64,000 nucleotides of DNA from Streptomyces sp. CB02923 (GCF_001905005.1 NZ_LWKZ01000029.1:1-64000), one strand, 5' to 3'; positions 8,201-16,389 are shown, counted from the first letter of the stretch. Notes: generated by a model from the letters alone, not told the origin. Numbers and translations are program-made.

Positions 8201-9334
8201 CTACGCGTACAAGTTGCCCTTGCTCAGCTCATGGAAGTGGTCGTGATCGTGGCCATGGCCGTGGCCGTGTGTGTGGCCGTGGGCGTGGTCCGGGTTCGGT
8301 ACGTGGGGTTCCGTTACCGGGAGGGAGGAGTCGGCGGGGAGGTTCCAGGCGGAGGTGGGGCGGTTGCGGGCGACCATTTCGGCGCCGAGGGCGGCGACCA
8401 TGGCGCCGTTGTCGGTGCAGAGTTTGGGGCGGGGGACGCGGAGGGTGATGCCCGCCTTCTCGCAGCGGTGCCGGGCCAGCGCGCGGAGGCGGGAGTTGGC
8501 GGCGACGCCGCCGCCGATCATCAGGTGGTCGACGCCGTTGTCCTTGCAGGCGCGTACCGCCTTGCGGGTCAGGACGTCGACGACGGCCTCCTGGAAGGAC
8601 GCCGCGACGTCCGCGACCGGGACCTCCTCGCCCGCCGCGCGCTTGGCCTCGATCCAGCGGGCGACGGCCGTCTTGAGGCCGGAGAAGGAGAAGTCGTAGG
8701 CCGGGTCGCGGGGGCCGGTCAGGCCGCGCGGAAACCTGATCGCTTCGGGGTCGCCTTCGCGCGCGTAGCGGTCGATGACCGGGCCGCCCGGGAAGCCCAG
8801 GTGCAGGACGCGCGCGACCTTGTCGAACGCCTCGCCCGCCGCGTCGTCGATGGTCGAGCCGAGGGGGCGTACGTCGGAGGTGATGTCGGGGGCGAGCAGC
8901 AGGGAGGAGTGGCCGCCGGAGACCAGGAGGGCCATGGTCGGTTCGGGCAGGGCGCCGTGTTCGAGCTGGTCGACGCAGATGTGCGAGGCGAGGTGGTTGA
9001 CGCCGTAGAGCGGCTTGCCGAGGGCGTAGGCGTACGCCTTGGCGGCCGAGACGCCGACGAGCAGGGCGCCCGCCAGGCCGGGGCCGGCGGTGACCGCGAT
9101 GCCGTCGAGGTCGGACGCCGCGACGCCGGCCTCCTTCAGGGCGCGCTGGATGGTGGGGACCATCGCCTCCAGATGCGCGCGCGAGGCCACTTCCGGTACG
9201 ACGCCGCCGAAGCGGGCGTGCTCGTCGACGCTGGAGGCGATGGCGTCCGCGAGGAGCGTGTGGCCGCGCACGATGCCGACGCCGGTTTCGTCGCAGGAGG
9301 TCTCGATGCCGAGGACGAGCGGTTCGTCAGCCAT
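8201..9334 (-). CDS. tsaD: tRNA N6-adenosine threonylcarbamoyltransferase TsaD
   Basis: 377 aa. TsaD transfers the threonylcarbamoyl group to A37 of ANN-decoding tRNAs, working with TsaB and TsaE. The ASKHA-fold signatures are GIETSCDETGVGIV at the N-terminus, the metal-binding NHLASH motif, SGGHSSLLL, and GGGVAANSRLR. The N-terminal 345 residues have the usual family length. After them comes an unusual tail with about ten His in alternating Asp-His and Gly-His pairs (HGHGHGHDHDHFHE). Its start overlaps the rimI stop by 8 nt; tsaB-rimI-tsaD form one unit. Confidence 0.95.
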   Translation of the reverse strand: MADEPLVLGIETSCDETGVGIVRGHTLLADAIASSVDEHARFGGVVPEVASRAHLEAMVPTIQRALKEAGVAASDLDGIAVTAGPGLAGALLVGVSAAKAYAYALGKPLYGVNHLASHICVDQLEHGALPEPTMALLVSGGHSSLLLAPDITSDVRPLGSTIDDAAGEAFDKVARVLHLGFPGGPVIDRYAREGDPEAIRFPRGLTGPRDPAYDFSFSGLKTAVARWIEAKRAAGEEVPVADVAASFQEAVVDVLTRKAVRACKDNGVDHLMIGGGVAANSRLRALARHRCEKAGITLRVPRPKLCTDNGAMVAALGAEMVARNRPTSAWNLPADSSLPVTEPHVPNPDHAHGHTHGHGHGHDHDHFHELSKGNLYA

Positions 9335-9914
9335 GGGTCTGCGTTCCTTGTGCGGAGGGGGGAGCCGCGGGGGCGTCGGCCGGTTCCGGGGCGGAATCGT
9401 CCGGGGATTCGGAGGGGGATTCGGTGGTACGGCGCATGACGAGGGCGTCCACGTTGCCCGGCTGGTAGTAGCCGCGCCGGAAGCCGATCGGCTCGAAGCC
9501 GAAGCGTTCGTACAGGCGCTGGGCCCGGGAGTTGTCGACGCGCACTTCGAGCAGCACCTCGGCGCATTCGAAGGCGGTGGCCGCGGACAGCAGCTCGGTC
9601 AGCAGCCGGGAGCCGAGGCCGGTGCCCCACTGGTCGCGGGCGGTGGCGATGGTCTGGATGTCGCCGGTGCCGTCGACGGCGGCGAGGCCGCCGTAGCCGA
9701 CCAGGCGTCCGCCGTGTTCGGCGACGAGGTAGCGGCGGTTGGCGGCCGGGCCGCGCGCGTGCGCCAGCTCGGACCAGAACATGCCCGCCGACCAGGCGTC
9801 CTCGGGGAACAGTTCGCGTTCCAGCTCCAGTACGGGGGCGATGTCCCACCAGCGCATCTCGCGGAGCACGGCCCCGTCCCGTGTGCCCTCCGCGGCAGCC
9901 ACCCGTGTGGTCAC
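9327..9914 (-). CDS. rimI: Ribosomal-protein-alanine N-acetyltransferase RimI
   Basis: 195-aa GNAT-family acetyltransferase. The acetyl-CoA loop is RDQWGTGLGSRLL, followed by LLEVRVDNSRAQRLYERFGF, the standard RimI signature. It is the family that acetylates the N-terminus of ribosomal protein S18, and it commonly lies between tsaB and tsaD. GTG at 9914 overlaps the tsaB stop as GTGA, which supports this start; an ATG at 9857 is the shorter alternative. The C-terminal 30 residues are an Ala/Pro/Glu-rich tail absent from short homologues. Confidence 0.9.
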   Translation of the reverse strand: MTTRVAAAEGTRDGAVLREMRWWDIAPVLELERELFPEDAWSAGMFWSELAHARGPAANRRYLVAEHGGRLVGYGGLAAVDGTGDIQTIATARDQWGTGLGSRLLTELLSAATAFECAEVLLEVRVDNSRAQRLYERFGFEPIGFRRGYYQPGNVDALVMRRTTESPSESPDDSAPEPADAPAAPPSAQGTQTHG

Positions 9915-10570
9915 TTCGGGGTGACCACCTTGTAGTTGGCGGGCACCTGCGCATCGGGGCGGCGCAGGTACAGCGGCCGCGGCGGCAGGAGTTCTTCGCC
10001 GCGCGCCAGCTTCTCGGCGGCCAGCGCGGCGAGCGCGCCCGCGGACTGGTGCTCCGGGCCGCCGTCCCGTACGCCGGTGAACGTGTCCGCGTACAGCAGC
10101 GCGCCCGCGCCCACCGACGGCAGCGCGCCGGCCTCGTCGGCGATGTCGGCGGGGCGGTCCACGGCGGGCTCGGTGAGGCGCGTACGGGCGTCGGCGTAGC
10201 GCGCCCAGTAGACCTCCTTGCGGCGGGCGTCGGTCGCCACCAGGAACGGCTCGTCGAGCCCGGAGGCGTACGCGATGCCGTCCAGCGTGCACAGGCCGTG
10301 CACCGGCACGTCGAGCGCGGCGCCGAACGTCGCGGCCGTGACGAGCCCGACCCGCAGGCCGGTGTACGGGCCGGGGCCGACCCCGACGACGATGTCGCTG
10401 ACCGCGTCGAGTTTCACCCCGGCTTCGGCGAGGACCCGGTCGACGGCGGGCAGCAGCAGTTCGCCGTGCCGGCGGGCGTCGACCTGGCGTTCCTCGGCGA
10501 GGACGCGGGAGCCGTCGTGGACGGCGACGGTGACGGCGGGGGTTGCGGTGTCCAGAGCAAGCAGCAGCAC
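9911..10570 (-). CDS. tsaB: tRNA threonylcarbamoyladenosine biosynthesis protein TsaB
   Basis: 219 aa, a catalytically inactive ASKHA-fold paralogue of TsaD that scaffolds the TsaB-TsaD-TsaE complex for t6A37. Typical motifs are LLALDTATPAVTVAV at the N-terminus, the ELLLPAVDRVL helix, VGVGPGPYTGLRVG and the conserved DARRKEVYWA. It is the first gene of tsaB-rimI-tsaD. The 86-bp gap to the divergent gene at 10657 must carry the promoters for both. Confidence 0.93.
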   Translation of the reverse strand: MLLLALDTATPAVTVAVHDGSRVLAEERQVDARRHGELLLPAVDRVLAEAGVKLDAVSDIVVGVGPGPYTGLRVGLVTAATFGAALDVPVHGLCTLDGIAYASGLDEPFLVATDARRKEVYWARYADARTRLTEPAVDRPADIADEAGALPSVGAGALLYADTFTGVRDGGPEHQSAGALAALAAEKLARGEELLPPRPLYLRRPDAQVPANYKVVTPK

Positions 10571-10656
10571 GCCTTCAAGACTACGGCGCGGCCGCGGGTG
10601 CCTCGCCGGGTGCTACCGTCACCCGTAGTCACGCGCGTACGAAAGGTGGCACGGCG

Positions 10657-11223
10657 GTGTCCGCAAGAAGCAGCTCGATCGTCACCGCTTTGACCACGGT
10701 TGCGCTCGCCGCCGTCGGTTTCCTGGCCTACCAGGCGTCCGCCTCGGCCCCCGATCACACCACCGCGGGCAAGTCCCCGTCGTCCACCGCGAGCCCGGCC
10801 CCGGACAAGGGCAAGGACGGTACGCCCAAGCCGAAGCCGCAGGTGCCGGTCCCGGCGGGCTCGGGCGACGGCGAGCGGGTCGTCTACGCGCTGGGCGCGA
10901 AGCGGGTGTGGCTGGTCACGGCGGACGGCAAGGTGAAGCGGACGTACGAGGTCACGCCGAGCACCGTCAGCCCGGCGCCGGGCACGTACAAGGTCAACGG
11001 GCGTTCGCTGAAGATCCCGGGCTCGGACGGGGTACCGATCGAACACGTGGTGCTCTTCACGGTTGCCGACGGCGTGGTGATCGGGTTCAGCGCGGCGGTG
11101 GACGGCTCGATGCCGGACCCGAACGCGACGAAGAAGACCGGCGGTATCCGGGAGTCGCGTGCGGACGGCACGGCGATGTGGGACTTCGCGCTGCGCGACA
11201 CGAAGATCGTCGTCGTTCCCTGA
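10657..11223 (+). CDS. Membrane-anchored L,D-transpeptidase-like protein lacking catalytic residues
   Basis: 188 aa. An N-terminal signal-anchor (about 6-25) is followed by a Pro/Lys-rich linker and a domain from about 68 that resembles the start of a YkuD/L,D-transpeptidase fold: KRVWLVTADGKVKRTYEV, then PGTYKVNGRS. The catalytic His and the SxGC nucleophile of the family are not present; the expected region reads IRESRADGTAMWDF. It may be an inactive wall-binding relative. GTG at 10657 is chosen because AAAGGTGG precedes it and the signal anchor then sits at the N-terminus. It is transcribed divergently from tsaB. Confidence 0.65.
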   Translation: MSARSSSIVTALTTVALAAVGFLAYQASASAPDHTTAGKSPSSTASPAPDKGKDGTPKPKPQVPVPAGSGDGERVVYALGAKRVWLVTADGKVKRTYEVTPSTVSPAPGTYKVNGRSLKIPGSDGVPIEHVVLFTVADGVVIGFSAAVDGSMPDPNATKKTGGIRESRADGTAMWDFALRDTKIVVVP

Positions 11224-11263
11224 GCTGCGGCCGGTGACTGCGACAACCGGCGGCCCCGGCGAT

Positions 11264-11318
11264 CGGTGATCCCGGCGGCCGCTGACTCCGGCGGCCGGTG
11301 ATCCCGGCGGCCGCTGAC
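11264..11318. repeat. Two GC-rich 23-bp direct repeats
   Basis: The same 23 nt, beginning CGGTGATCCCGG and ending GCCGCTGAC, occurs at 11264-11286 and 11296-11318, 32 nt apart. Weaker relatives occur just upstream (11228-11262). The region follows the stop at 11223. I see no open frame or hairpin that explains it; it is probably a simple intergenic duplication. Confidence 0.6.
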
Positions 11319-11366
11319 CGGCCGAAGACGCCCGCCGTGGAAGACGCCCGCCGCGAAACGCGCAGG

Positions 11367-11564
11367 CTACGCGGCGCTGCGCGCGCTGCCGCCCTGCGGA
11401 CCGCTGTCCTCCGCGTCCTCCTCCGCCTCGGCGCGGGCCGGCGGCTCGGGGGGCGTGGACACGGCGCTGGCCGCGGCGCACGCCGCCAGCAGCTGGTTCA
11501 TGGTGGGCGAAGGCTCGGCCGCGCCGTTGCGGACCGCTGCGGTGACGGGCTGGTGGGCCGACAT
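11367..11564 (-). CDS. 65-aa protein of unknown function with an iron box upstream
   Basis: Small acidic protein starting MSAHQPVTAAVRNG, with one Cys in the central helix NQLLAACAAAS and a Pro/Glu-rich C-terminal half. GGGAGG lies 6 nt before the ATG, and a DmdR/IdeR-type iron box sits 37 nt upstream of the start, so it is probably a real gene repressed by iron. No signal peptide or transmembrane helix is evident. No function is known to me. It lies downstream of tsaE on the same strand but has its own promoter region. Confidence 0.55.
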   Translation of the reverse strand: MSAHQPVTAAVRNGAAEPSPTMNQLLAACAAASAVSTPPEPPARAEAEEDAEDSGPQGGSARSAA

Positions 11565-11600
11565 GGATGCCTCCCGTGGCTCCTGGGCAAGCGGGCATAG

Positions 11601-11614
11601 TTAGGCAGACCTAA
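11601..11614 (-). promoter_or_regulatory. Iron box (DmdR/IdeR-type operator)
   Basis: TTAGGCAGACCTAA is a near-perfect palindrome matching the inner part of the actinobacterial iron-box consensus TTAGGTTAGGCTAACCTAA. Fe(II)-loaded DmdR1/IdeR binds such sites and represses. It lies 37 nt upstream of the ATG of the 65-aa gene, where it would overlap the promoter. The match was found by eye only. Confidence 0.6.
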
Positions 11615-11705
11615 CCGGCTCTCTCTTCACCCATGTGACCACGTCCGGCGCCGCGCGCGCAACATCTTCCCGACGGCTTGTCGGAAACTACCGCACGGGC
11701 GCCGC

Positions 11706-12269
11706 CTACGCGCCGGCGAGCACCGTCAGATCCACGGCCGCCCAGCGCGGCCCGACACCGCGGACCGTGACCTCGCGCACGTCGTCCGCCTCGTCCGCCT
11801 CGTCCGCTCCGGCCCCGTCCACCGCCCCGCCGCCCAGGTCCGGGGCCGGCGCGTCGGCACCCACGGCACGCTCGATGACCACGTGCAGCCGGTCCTCGGA
11901 CAGCTCCTCGACCTTGCCGTCGCCCCACTCCACGACCACCACCGACTCCGGCAGCGACACGTCGAGGTCCAGGTCCTCCATCTCGTCCAGCCCGCCGCCG
12001 AGCCGGTACGCGTCCACGTGCACCAGGGCCGGTCCCCCGGTCAGCGGCGGGTGCACCCGCGCGATCACGAATGTCGGGGAGGTGACCGCGCCGCGCACGC
12101 CGAGGCCCTCGCCCAGCCCGCGGGTCAGCGTCGTCTTGCCCGCTCCCAGCTCCCCGGTCAGCAGCACCAGGTCCCCGGGGCGCAGCAGCCCGGCCAGCCC
12201 GCGGCCCAACTCCTGCATCCGGTGCGGTGACTTGACGGTTACGTGCACGGTCGTCTCGGTGGCGCTCAT
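11706..12269 (-). CDS. tsaE: tRNA threonylcarbamoyladenosine biosynthesis ATPase TsaE
   Basis: 187-aa P-loop ATPase that drives turnover in t6A synthesis. Walker A is GELGAGKTTL, followed by the family motif SPTFVI and the conserved VDAYRL and VVVEWGDG. ATG at 12269 gives the normal MSATETTVHVTV N-terminus; an upstream extension to 12344 has no support. After residue 150 there is an acidic Asp/Glu/Ala-rich insertion (ADEADEADD) not found in short homologues. It is separated from tsaB-rimI-tsaD by the iron-box gene and the divergent LDT-like gene. Confidence 0.92.
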   Translation of the reverse strand: MSATETTVHVTVKSPHRMQELGRGLAGLLRPGDLVLLTGELGAGKTTLTRGLGEGLGVRGAVTSPTFVIARVHPPLTGGPALVHVDAYRLGGGLDEMEDLDLDVSLPESVVVVEWGDGKVEELSEDRLHVVIERAVGADAPAPDLGGGAVDGAGADEADEADDVREVTVRGVGPRWAAVDLTVLAGA

Positions 12270-12345
12270 GCGCCGATGGTACGGGGCACACAACCGGCAT
12301 TCCGAACCCGTCCGCGGCGGGCGGGGGCCGGACCGCCGCGTCATG

Positions 12346-12373
12346 GGGCGGGGCCCGGGTCCGGGCCCCGCCC
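12346..12373 (-). terminator. Strong hairpin terminator after the chitinase gene
   Basis: A perfect 13-bp stem, GGGCGGGGCCCGG with CCGGGCCCCGCCC, closes on a 2-nt loop 20 nt past the chitinase stop. There is no T-run, which is normal for streptomycete terminators. It would insulate tsaE from chitinase transcription. Confidence 0.75.
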
Positions 12374-12393
12374 TGCGGCCGTGCGGGCCTCGG

Positions 12394-14682
12394 TTAGGGC
12401 AGCCCGCTGTCGACGGCCCTCATCAGCGTGCCCGTCGGGGTGTCACCGGACATTTCCCAGATCATGGCCCCCAGCAGTCCCTTGGACTTGAGCCAGTCCG
12501 TCTTCTTCCCGATCGACCAGGTGTCGTCGAACGACCACCACTGGCCGTTCGCGCCGGTGTAGCCGTACGTGGAGATGGACTGCTCGTCGTGGTGGACGGT
12601 CATGTTGGGGACGTTGACCAGGAGGTTCTGGTAACCCCGGATGCCCGCCTCCTCCGGGAACTGGCCCGGGGCCGCGCCGTCCGCCGCCTGCCATTCGCCG
12701 TGTACGCCGCCTTCCGCGACGGTCTTCCAGCCACGGCCGTAGAACGGGAAGCCGATGGTCAGTTTGCGCGGGCTGATTCCCGCGTCCAGGTACACCTTGA
12801 CGGCGTTCTCGACGCTGAAGTGGAAGTCGTACGGGTCCTGCGTGTCGCGGTAGAGGTTGGCCTGGTGGCCGGTGCGCTTGGGCTCCCAGGAGTTGTCGCT
12901 GCCCGAGCCGTGGAAGTCGTAGCCCTGGACGTTGGCGTAGTCCAGCGACTCGAAGATCGTGGACAGGTCCCAGCCCTGCTGGATCTTGACGGGGTCGGCG
13001 GGCGTGAAGGCGGTCAGCAGCTTGTGCTCGCCGCCCAGCGCGTCGAGCTGCCGGCGGAACTCCTTGATCAGCAGCGCGAGGTTGGCCTTGTCGGCCGGGC
13101 TGTAGTGGTTGCCCGGATGGCCTTCGGCGCCCGGCCACTCCCAGTCCAGGTCGATGCCGTCGAAGATGCCCGCGCCCGTTCCGGGGCCGCCCGCGCCGTT
13201 GTAGGCGGGCAGGTTGCCCTTGATCCACACGTCGACGCAGGAGGCGGCGAACTTCTTGCGGGAGGCGTCGGTGGCCGCCGCGTCGGAGAAGAACTTCGAG
13301 TACGTCCAGCCGCCGAGCGACATCACCACCTTCAGGTGCGGGTGCTTGGCCTTGAGCTTCTTGAGCTGGTTGAAGTTGCCGCGCAGCTTGCCCCAGCCGT
13401 CGTCGGCCACCCCGTCGACCGACTGCGCGGCGGGGAACGCGCGCCCGTAGTCGGCGTCCGCGTCACCCGCGCCGGTGCCCTCGTCCGGGTCCTGCGGATT
13501 GCCCGAGACGCCCTTGGTCACGCCGGCCAGGCAGGTGAGGTTCTTGGGGTCGATGTTGGCGAAGGCGTAGTTGATGACGTCGAGTCTGGCGGCGGCGCCC
13601 GAGGTGTCGAGGTTCTTGACGAAGTACTGGCGTCCGTAGATGCCCCACTGCGCGAAGTACCCGACCTTCAGATACTTGCCGGGCCCGGCCACGTCGTCCG
13701 TGGTGACGGTCAGGGCGTTGGAGGCGGGCGAGGCGTTCTCGGCCGCGTCGCGTGCCTTGACGGTGAAGGTGTACGAGGTGGCGGGCGTCAGGCCGTCGAC
13801 CGTGGCGGCCGTGGTGCCGCCGGAAACGGTGGTGGCCAGATCGGCGCCCCGGTAGACGTCGTACGCGACCACGCCGACATTGTCGGTGGCCTTGTCCCAG
13901 GCCAGGGAGACGCTGGAGGAAGTCGTCGCGGTACGGCGCAGGCCGCCGGGCGCGGTCGGCGGCACCGGGTCGCTCGCCGGGTCCACGGTGTTCGCGGTCA
14001 CGGGCGCGCTCAACGGCCCGGTGTTGCCGCGCCGGTCCTTCGCCCGGACGGTGAACGTGTAGCGGGTGGCCGGGGTCAGGCCACTCACGGTCGCGGTCGT
14101 GCCCGCGGAGGTGGCGACCGGACGGCCCTCGCTGAGCACCTCGTAGGAGGTGACCGGGTAGTCGCCCTGGGTGGCGGCCGGCCAGCTCAGCGAGACGCTG
14201 CGCGCCGTGGTGGCGGTGACCGCGGGTGTGCCGGGCGCGGACGGCGGTACGTCCGGGGTGCCGTCGCACTTGTCCCCGTTGACGGTGCAGGTCGCGGGGG
14301 TGCCGACGGGGCCGCTGGCGATGAACCAGTAGCTGAACGGTTCGGTGCTGCCGCCGGCCGGGACGTTCGCGTTGTAGTGGGCGTTCTTGACCGTCACGTG
14401 GCGGCCGGTGACGGTGGCGTCGCCGTTGTAGTGCCCGCTGATGGTGACACCGGCCGGCAGGTCGAACTCCAGTGTCCAGCCGGTGACGGCGGCGGAACCG
14501 CCGTTGCGGACGACATAGGTGCCTTTCCACCAGGAGCCGTTTTCCTGGGCGGAGAAGGCCGCGGTGAGGGTTCCCGCCGCCTGGGCGGGGGCCGCCGGGC
14601 CGGTCAGCACGGCGGCCACGGACAAGATCAATGCGGTGAGCAGGGCCGCGGCTCTGCTGCGGAATCTGCGCCGGTCTTTCAT
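12394..14682 (-). CDS. Secreted chitinase: CBM2, two FnIII, GH18 catalytic domain
   Basis: 762 aa, extracellular endo-type chitin hydrolase. The signal peptide has basic MKDRRRFRSR, a hydrophobic core and an APAQAAG cleavage region. Domain order is a CBM2-like carbohydrate module (about 36-135, with Trp-rich NGSWWKGTY and VTGWTLEFDL), two fibronectin type III repeats (about 148-235 and 245-330), then GH18 from about 338. The GH18 motifs are SLGGWTYSK and FDGIDLDWEWP, whose last Glu is the acid/base. ATG at 14682 has AGGGG 5 nt upstream. A dre-like operator lies 117 nt upstream, as in known streptomycete chitinase genes, and a terminator follows. It interrupts the hydrolase-tsaE neighbourhood. 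Confidence 0.95.
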   Translation of the reverse strand: MKDRRRFRSRAAALLTALILSVAAVLTGPAAPAQAAGTLTAAFSAQENGSWWKGTYVVRNGGSAAVTGWTLEFDLPAGVTISGHYNGDATVTGRHVTVKNAHYNANVPAGGSTEPFSYWFIASGPVGTPATCTVNGDKCDGTPDVPPSAPGTPAVTATTARSVSLSWPAATQGDYPVTSYEVLSEGRPVATSAGTTATVSGLTPATRYTFTVRAKDRRGNTGPLSAPVTANTVDPASDPVPPTAPGGLRRTATTSSSVSLAWDKATDNVGVVAYDVYRGADLATTVSGGTTAATVDGLTPATSYTFTVKARDAAENASPASNALTVTTDDVAGPGKYLKVGYFAQWGIYGRQYFVKNLDTSGAAARLDVINYAFANIDPKNLTCLAGVTKGVSGNPQDPDEGTGAGDADADYGRAFPAAQSVDGVADDGWGKLRGNFNQLKKLKAKHPHLKVVMSLGGWTYSKFFSDAAATDASRKKFAASCVDVWIKGNLPAYNGAGGPGTGAGIFDGIDLDWEWPGAEGHPGNHYSPADKANLALLIKEFRRQLDALGGEHKLLTAFTPADPVKIQQGWDLSTIFESLDYANVQGYDFHGSGSDNSWEPKRTGHQANLYRDTQDPYDFHFSVENAVKVYLDAGISPRKLTIGFPFYGRGWKTVAEGGVHGEWQAADGAAPGQFPEEAGIRGYQNLLVNVPNMTVHHDEQSISTYGYTGANGQWWSFDDTWSIGKKTDWLKSKGLLGAMIWEMSGDTPTGTLMRAVDSGLP

Positions 14683-14798
14683 GGGCACCCCTGTGAGTGT
14701 GGGTGGTACAGGGAGTGAGAACCGAAGTGCGCATACCCGGCCGCGCGCCAGGGTGGCGGGTGTGGTGCCGCCGGGTGCCGGATGGCAGTCGCACCATA

Positions 14799-14814
14799 AA
14801 AGGTCTGGACCAAC
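14799..14814 (-). promoter_or_regulatory. DasR-responsive element (dre-like) upstream of the chitinase
   Basis: On the minus strand the site reads GTTGGTCCAGACCTTT. Its core TGGTCCAGACCT is the direct-repeat unit described in streptomycete chitinase promoters and matches the dre consensus ACTGGTCTAGACCAGT of the N-acetylglucosamine regulator DasR. It sits 117 nt upstream of the chitinase start, so repression released by amino-sugar signals is likely. Only one copy is obvious. Confidence 0.7.
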
Positions 14815-15081
14815 ACGTCAACAGGCGGGGCTACAGGGGTAGTTGGGGGATGGTGGCGTCAGGGGTACGCCTGCGGAGACGCGCGACGACACCGCCGGGG
14901 GGCGTGGACGGCGGGCCGGCCGTACCGCCCCGCGGCATGGACGGTGGACCGGCCGTACCGACCCGCGGCATGGACGGTGGACCGGCCGTACCGACCCGCG
15001 GCATGGACAGCGGACCGGTCGTACCACCCCGCGAGGCGGCGGGTCACGGCTGGTTACGGTGCGTCTTCAGGGGTATGCGCT
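14815..15081. other. Intergenic region between hydrolase and chitinase genes
   Basis: Together with 14683-14814 this forms a 399-bp gap. It holds the dre-like site and the 33-bp tandem repeats. Outside these I see no gene or other signal; short open frames in it are by-products of the repeat and high GC. Confidence 0.6.
14901..15032. repeat. Four tandem copies of a 33-bp repeat
   Basis: Copies start at 14901, 14934, 14967 and 15000. Copies 2 and 3 are identical; 1 and 4 carry a few substitutions. The unit begins GGCATGGACGGTGGACCGG and ends ACCGACCCGC. The unit is a multiple of three and is open in several frames, but no frame has a credible start, binding site or known domain. It lies between the hydrolase stop and the chitinase promoter. 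There are no spacers, so it is not a CRISPR. Confidence 0.85.
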
Positions 15082-16389
15082 CTACGCGCGCGCCGACCGC
15101 GCCGCCGCCGCTGTCGCCGCAGCCCGCTCGATCAGCGTCTCCAGATGGCCGGTGACCACCTCGGGGCGCTCCAGCATCACCATGTGTCCCGCCCCCGCCT
15201 CGCACACCGAATCCGCGCCGGGCAGCAGCCCGGCGATGGTCTCGCTGTGGTCGGACGGGGTGATCAGGTCCCGGTCACCGGCCAGCACCAGCGCCGGTAC
15301 GGGGTCGAACGCCACCAGCGCCTCGGTCTTGTCGTGCACGGCGAAGGCCGGGAAGAACTCGGCGACGACATCGATCGGCGTGGCCTCGATCAGCCGCTCG
15401 GCGAACCGCGCCACCCCCGGGTCCACCTCCTTCGGCGTACCGAACGAATAGCGCTTGATCAGCCCGGCGAAGAGGTCGGCGGTCGCCCGCCGGCCCTTCT
15501 CGACCAGCTCGCTCTGTGCGCCCAGCGCCCTGAGCACGCCCGGCGCCAGGCGGTGGAACGCCTTGACGCCCAGCGACGGCAGCCCGAAGGCGACCTCGCT
15601 GAGCCGGCCCGCCGAGGTGCCGATCAGCGCCACGCCGACGACCCGCTCCGCGACGAACTCCGGGTACTGGTCGGCCAGCGCCATCATCGTCATGCCGCCC
15701 ATGGAGTGCCCGACCAGCACGATCGGCCCCTCGGGCACGGTGGCGTCCAGCACCGCCTTCAGGTCCCGGCCGAGCAGGTCGATGGTGAGCGGCTCGGTGC
15801 CCTCGCGCTGGGACCTGCCGCGCTCCGAGCGGCCGTGGCTGCGCTGGTCCCAGTGGACGCTGCGCACGGCGCCGCGCAGGGCCGCGCGCTGGAAGTGCCA
15901 GGAGTCCTGGCTCAGGCAGTAGCCGTGGCTGAAGACGACCGTGGGCGCTTCGGAGCGGCGCCCCAGCAGCCCCAGCAGCCGCTTGCGGCGCGCGGCACCG
16001 GTCTTGCCGCCCTTACCGCCTTTACCGCCCTTGCCGTCCTGGCCGCCGTGGCCCGCCCGCCCGGCAGGCCCGTCGCCCGGCTCGTCGATCTCGTAATACA
16101 GCTCCGTGCCGTCCTCGGCCACCGCCGTGCCCGGTGTGCCGCGCAGCGTCCCGTACGGGCCCGCCGCGTCCAGCGCGAGCCGCGCCTTGCGCCGTACGCC
16201 CCGGCCGACCGTCAGCCGTTCGATGGCCACGCCCGCCGCCGCACCGGCCGCGACCACACCGATCGCGGCGCCCGCGATGCCCGCGTGGCGTCCCGCCCGC
16301 GTCCAGTTGCCGACCGCCGTGGCCGCTCCGGCCGCCGCTTCCGCCGCGTCGATCGCGGCGTCGGAGGCCGCCCCCGTCCTGTCGCTCAT
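15082..16389 (-). CDS. Alpha/beta hydrolase, membrane-associated
   Basis: 435 aa. An Ala/Gly-rich hydrophobic segment (about 35-58) probably anchors it. The hydrolase core starts near 150: VVFSHGYCLSQDSW gives the oxyanion region, HWDQRSHGRSERG follows, the nucleophile elbow is VGHSMGG, the acid is within LVLAGDRDLITP, and the catalytic His is in EAGAGHMVMLE. Between anchor and core lies a low-complexity (Gly-Gly-Lys)n stretch encoded by 9-nt repeats. The substrate is unknown. Its ATG overlaps the alr stop (ATGA), so it is co-translated with alanine racemase. Confidence 0.88.
   Translation of the reverse strand: MSDRTGAASDAAIDAAEAAAGAATAVGNWTRAGRHAGIAGAAIGVVAAGAAAGVAIERLTVGRGVRRKARLALDAAGPYGTLRGTPGTAVAEDGTELYYEIDEPGDGPAGRAGHGGQDGKGGKGGKGGKTGAARRKRLLGLLGRRSEAPTVVFSHGYCLSQDSWHFQRAALRGAVRSVHWDQRSHGRSERGRSQREGTEPLTIDLLGRDLKAVLDATVPEGPIVLVGHSMGGMTMMALADQYPEFVAERVVGVALIGTSAGRLSEVAFGLPSLGVKAFHRLAPGVLRALGAQSELVEKGRRATADLFAGLIKRYSFGTPKEVDPGVARFAERLIEATPIDVVAEFFPAFAVHDKTEALVAFDPVPALVLAGDRDLITPSDHSETIAGLLPGADSVCEAGAGHMVMLERPEVVTGHLETLIERAAATAAAARSARA

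Noticed and set aside
14901..15032. Possible CRISPR array
   Set aside because: The 33-bp units are head to tail with no unique spacers and no cas genes nearby.
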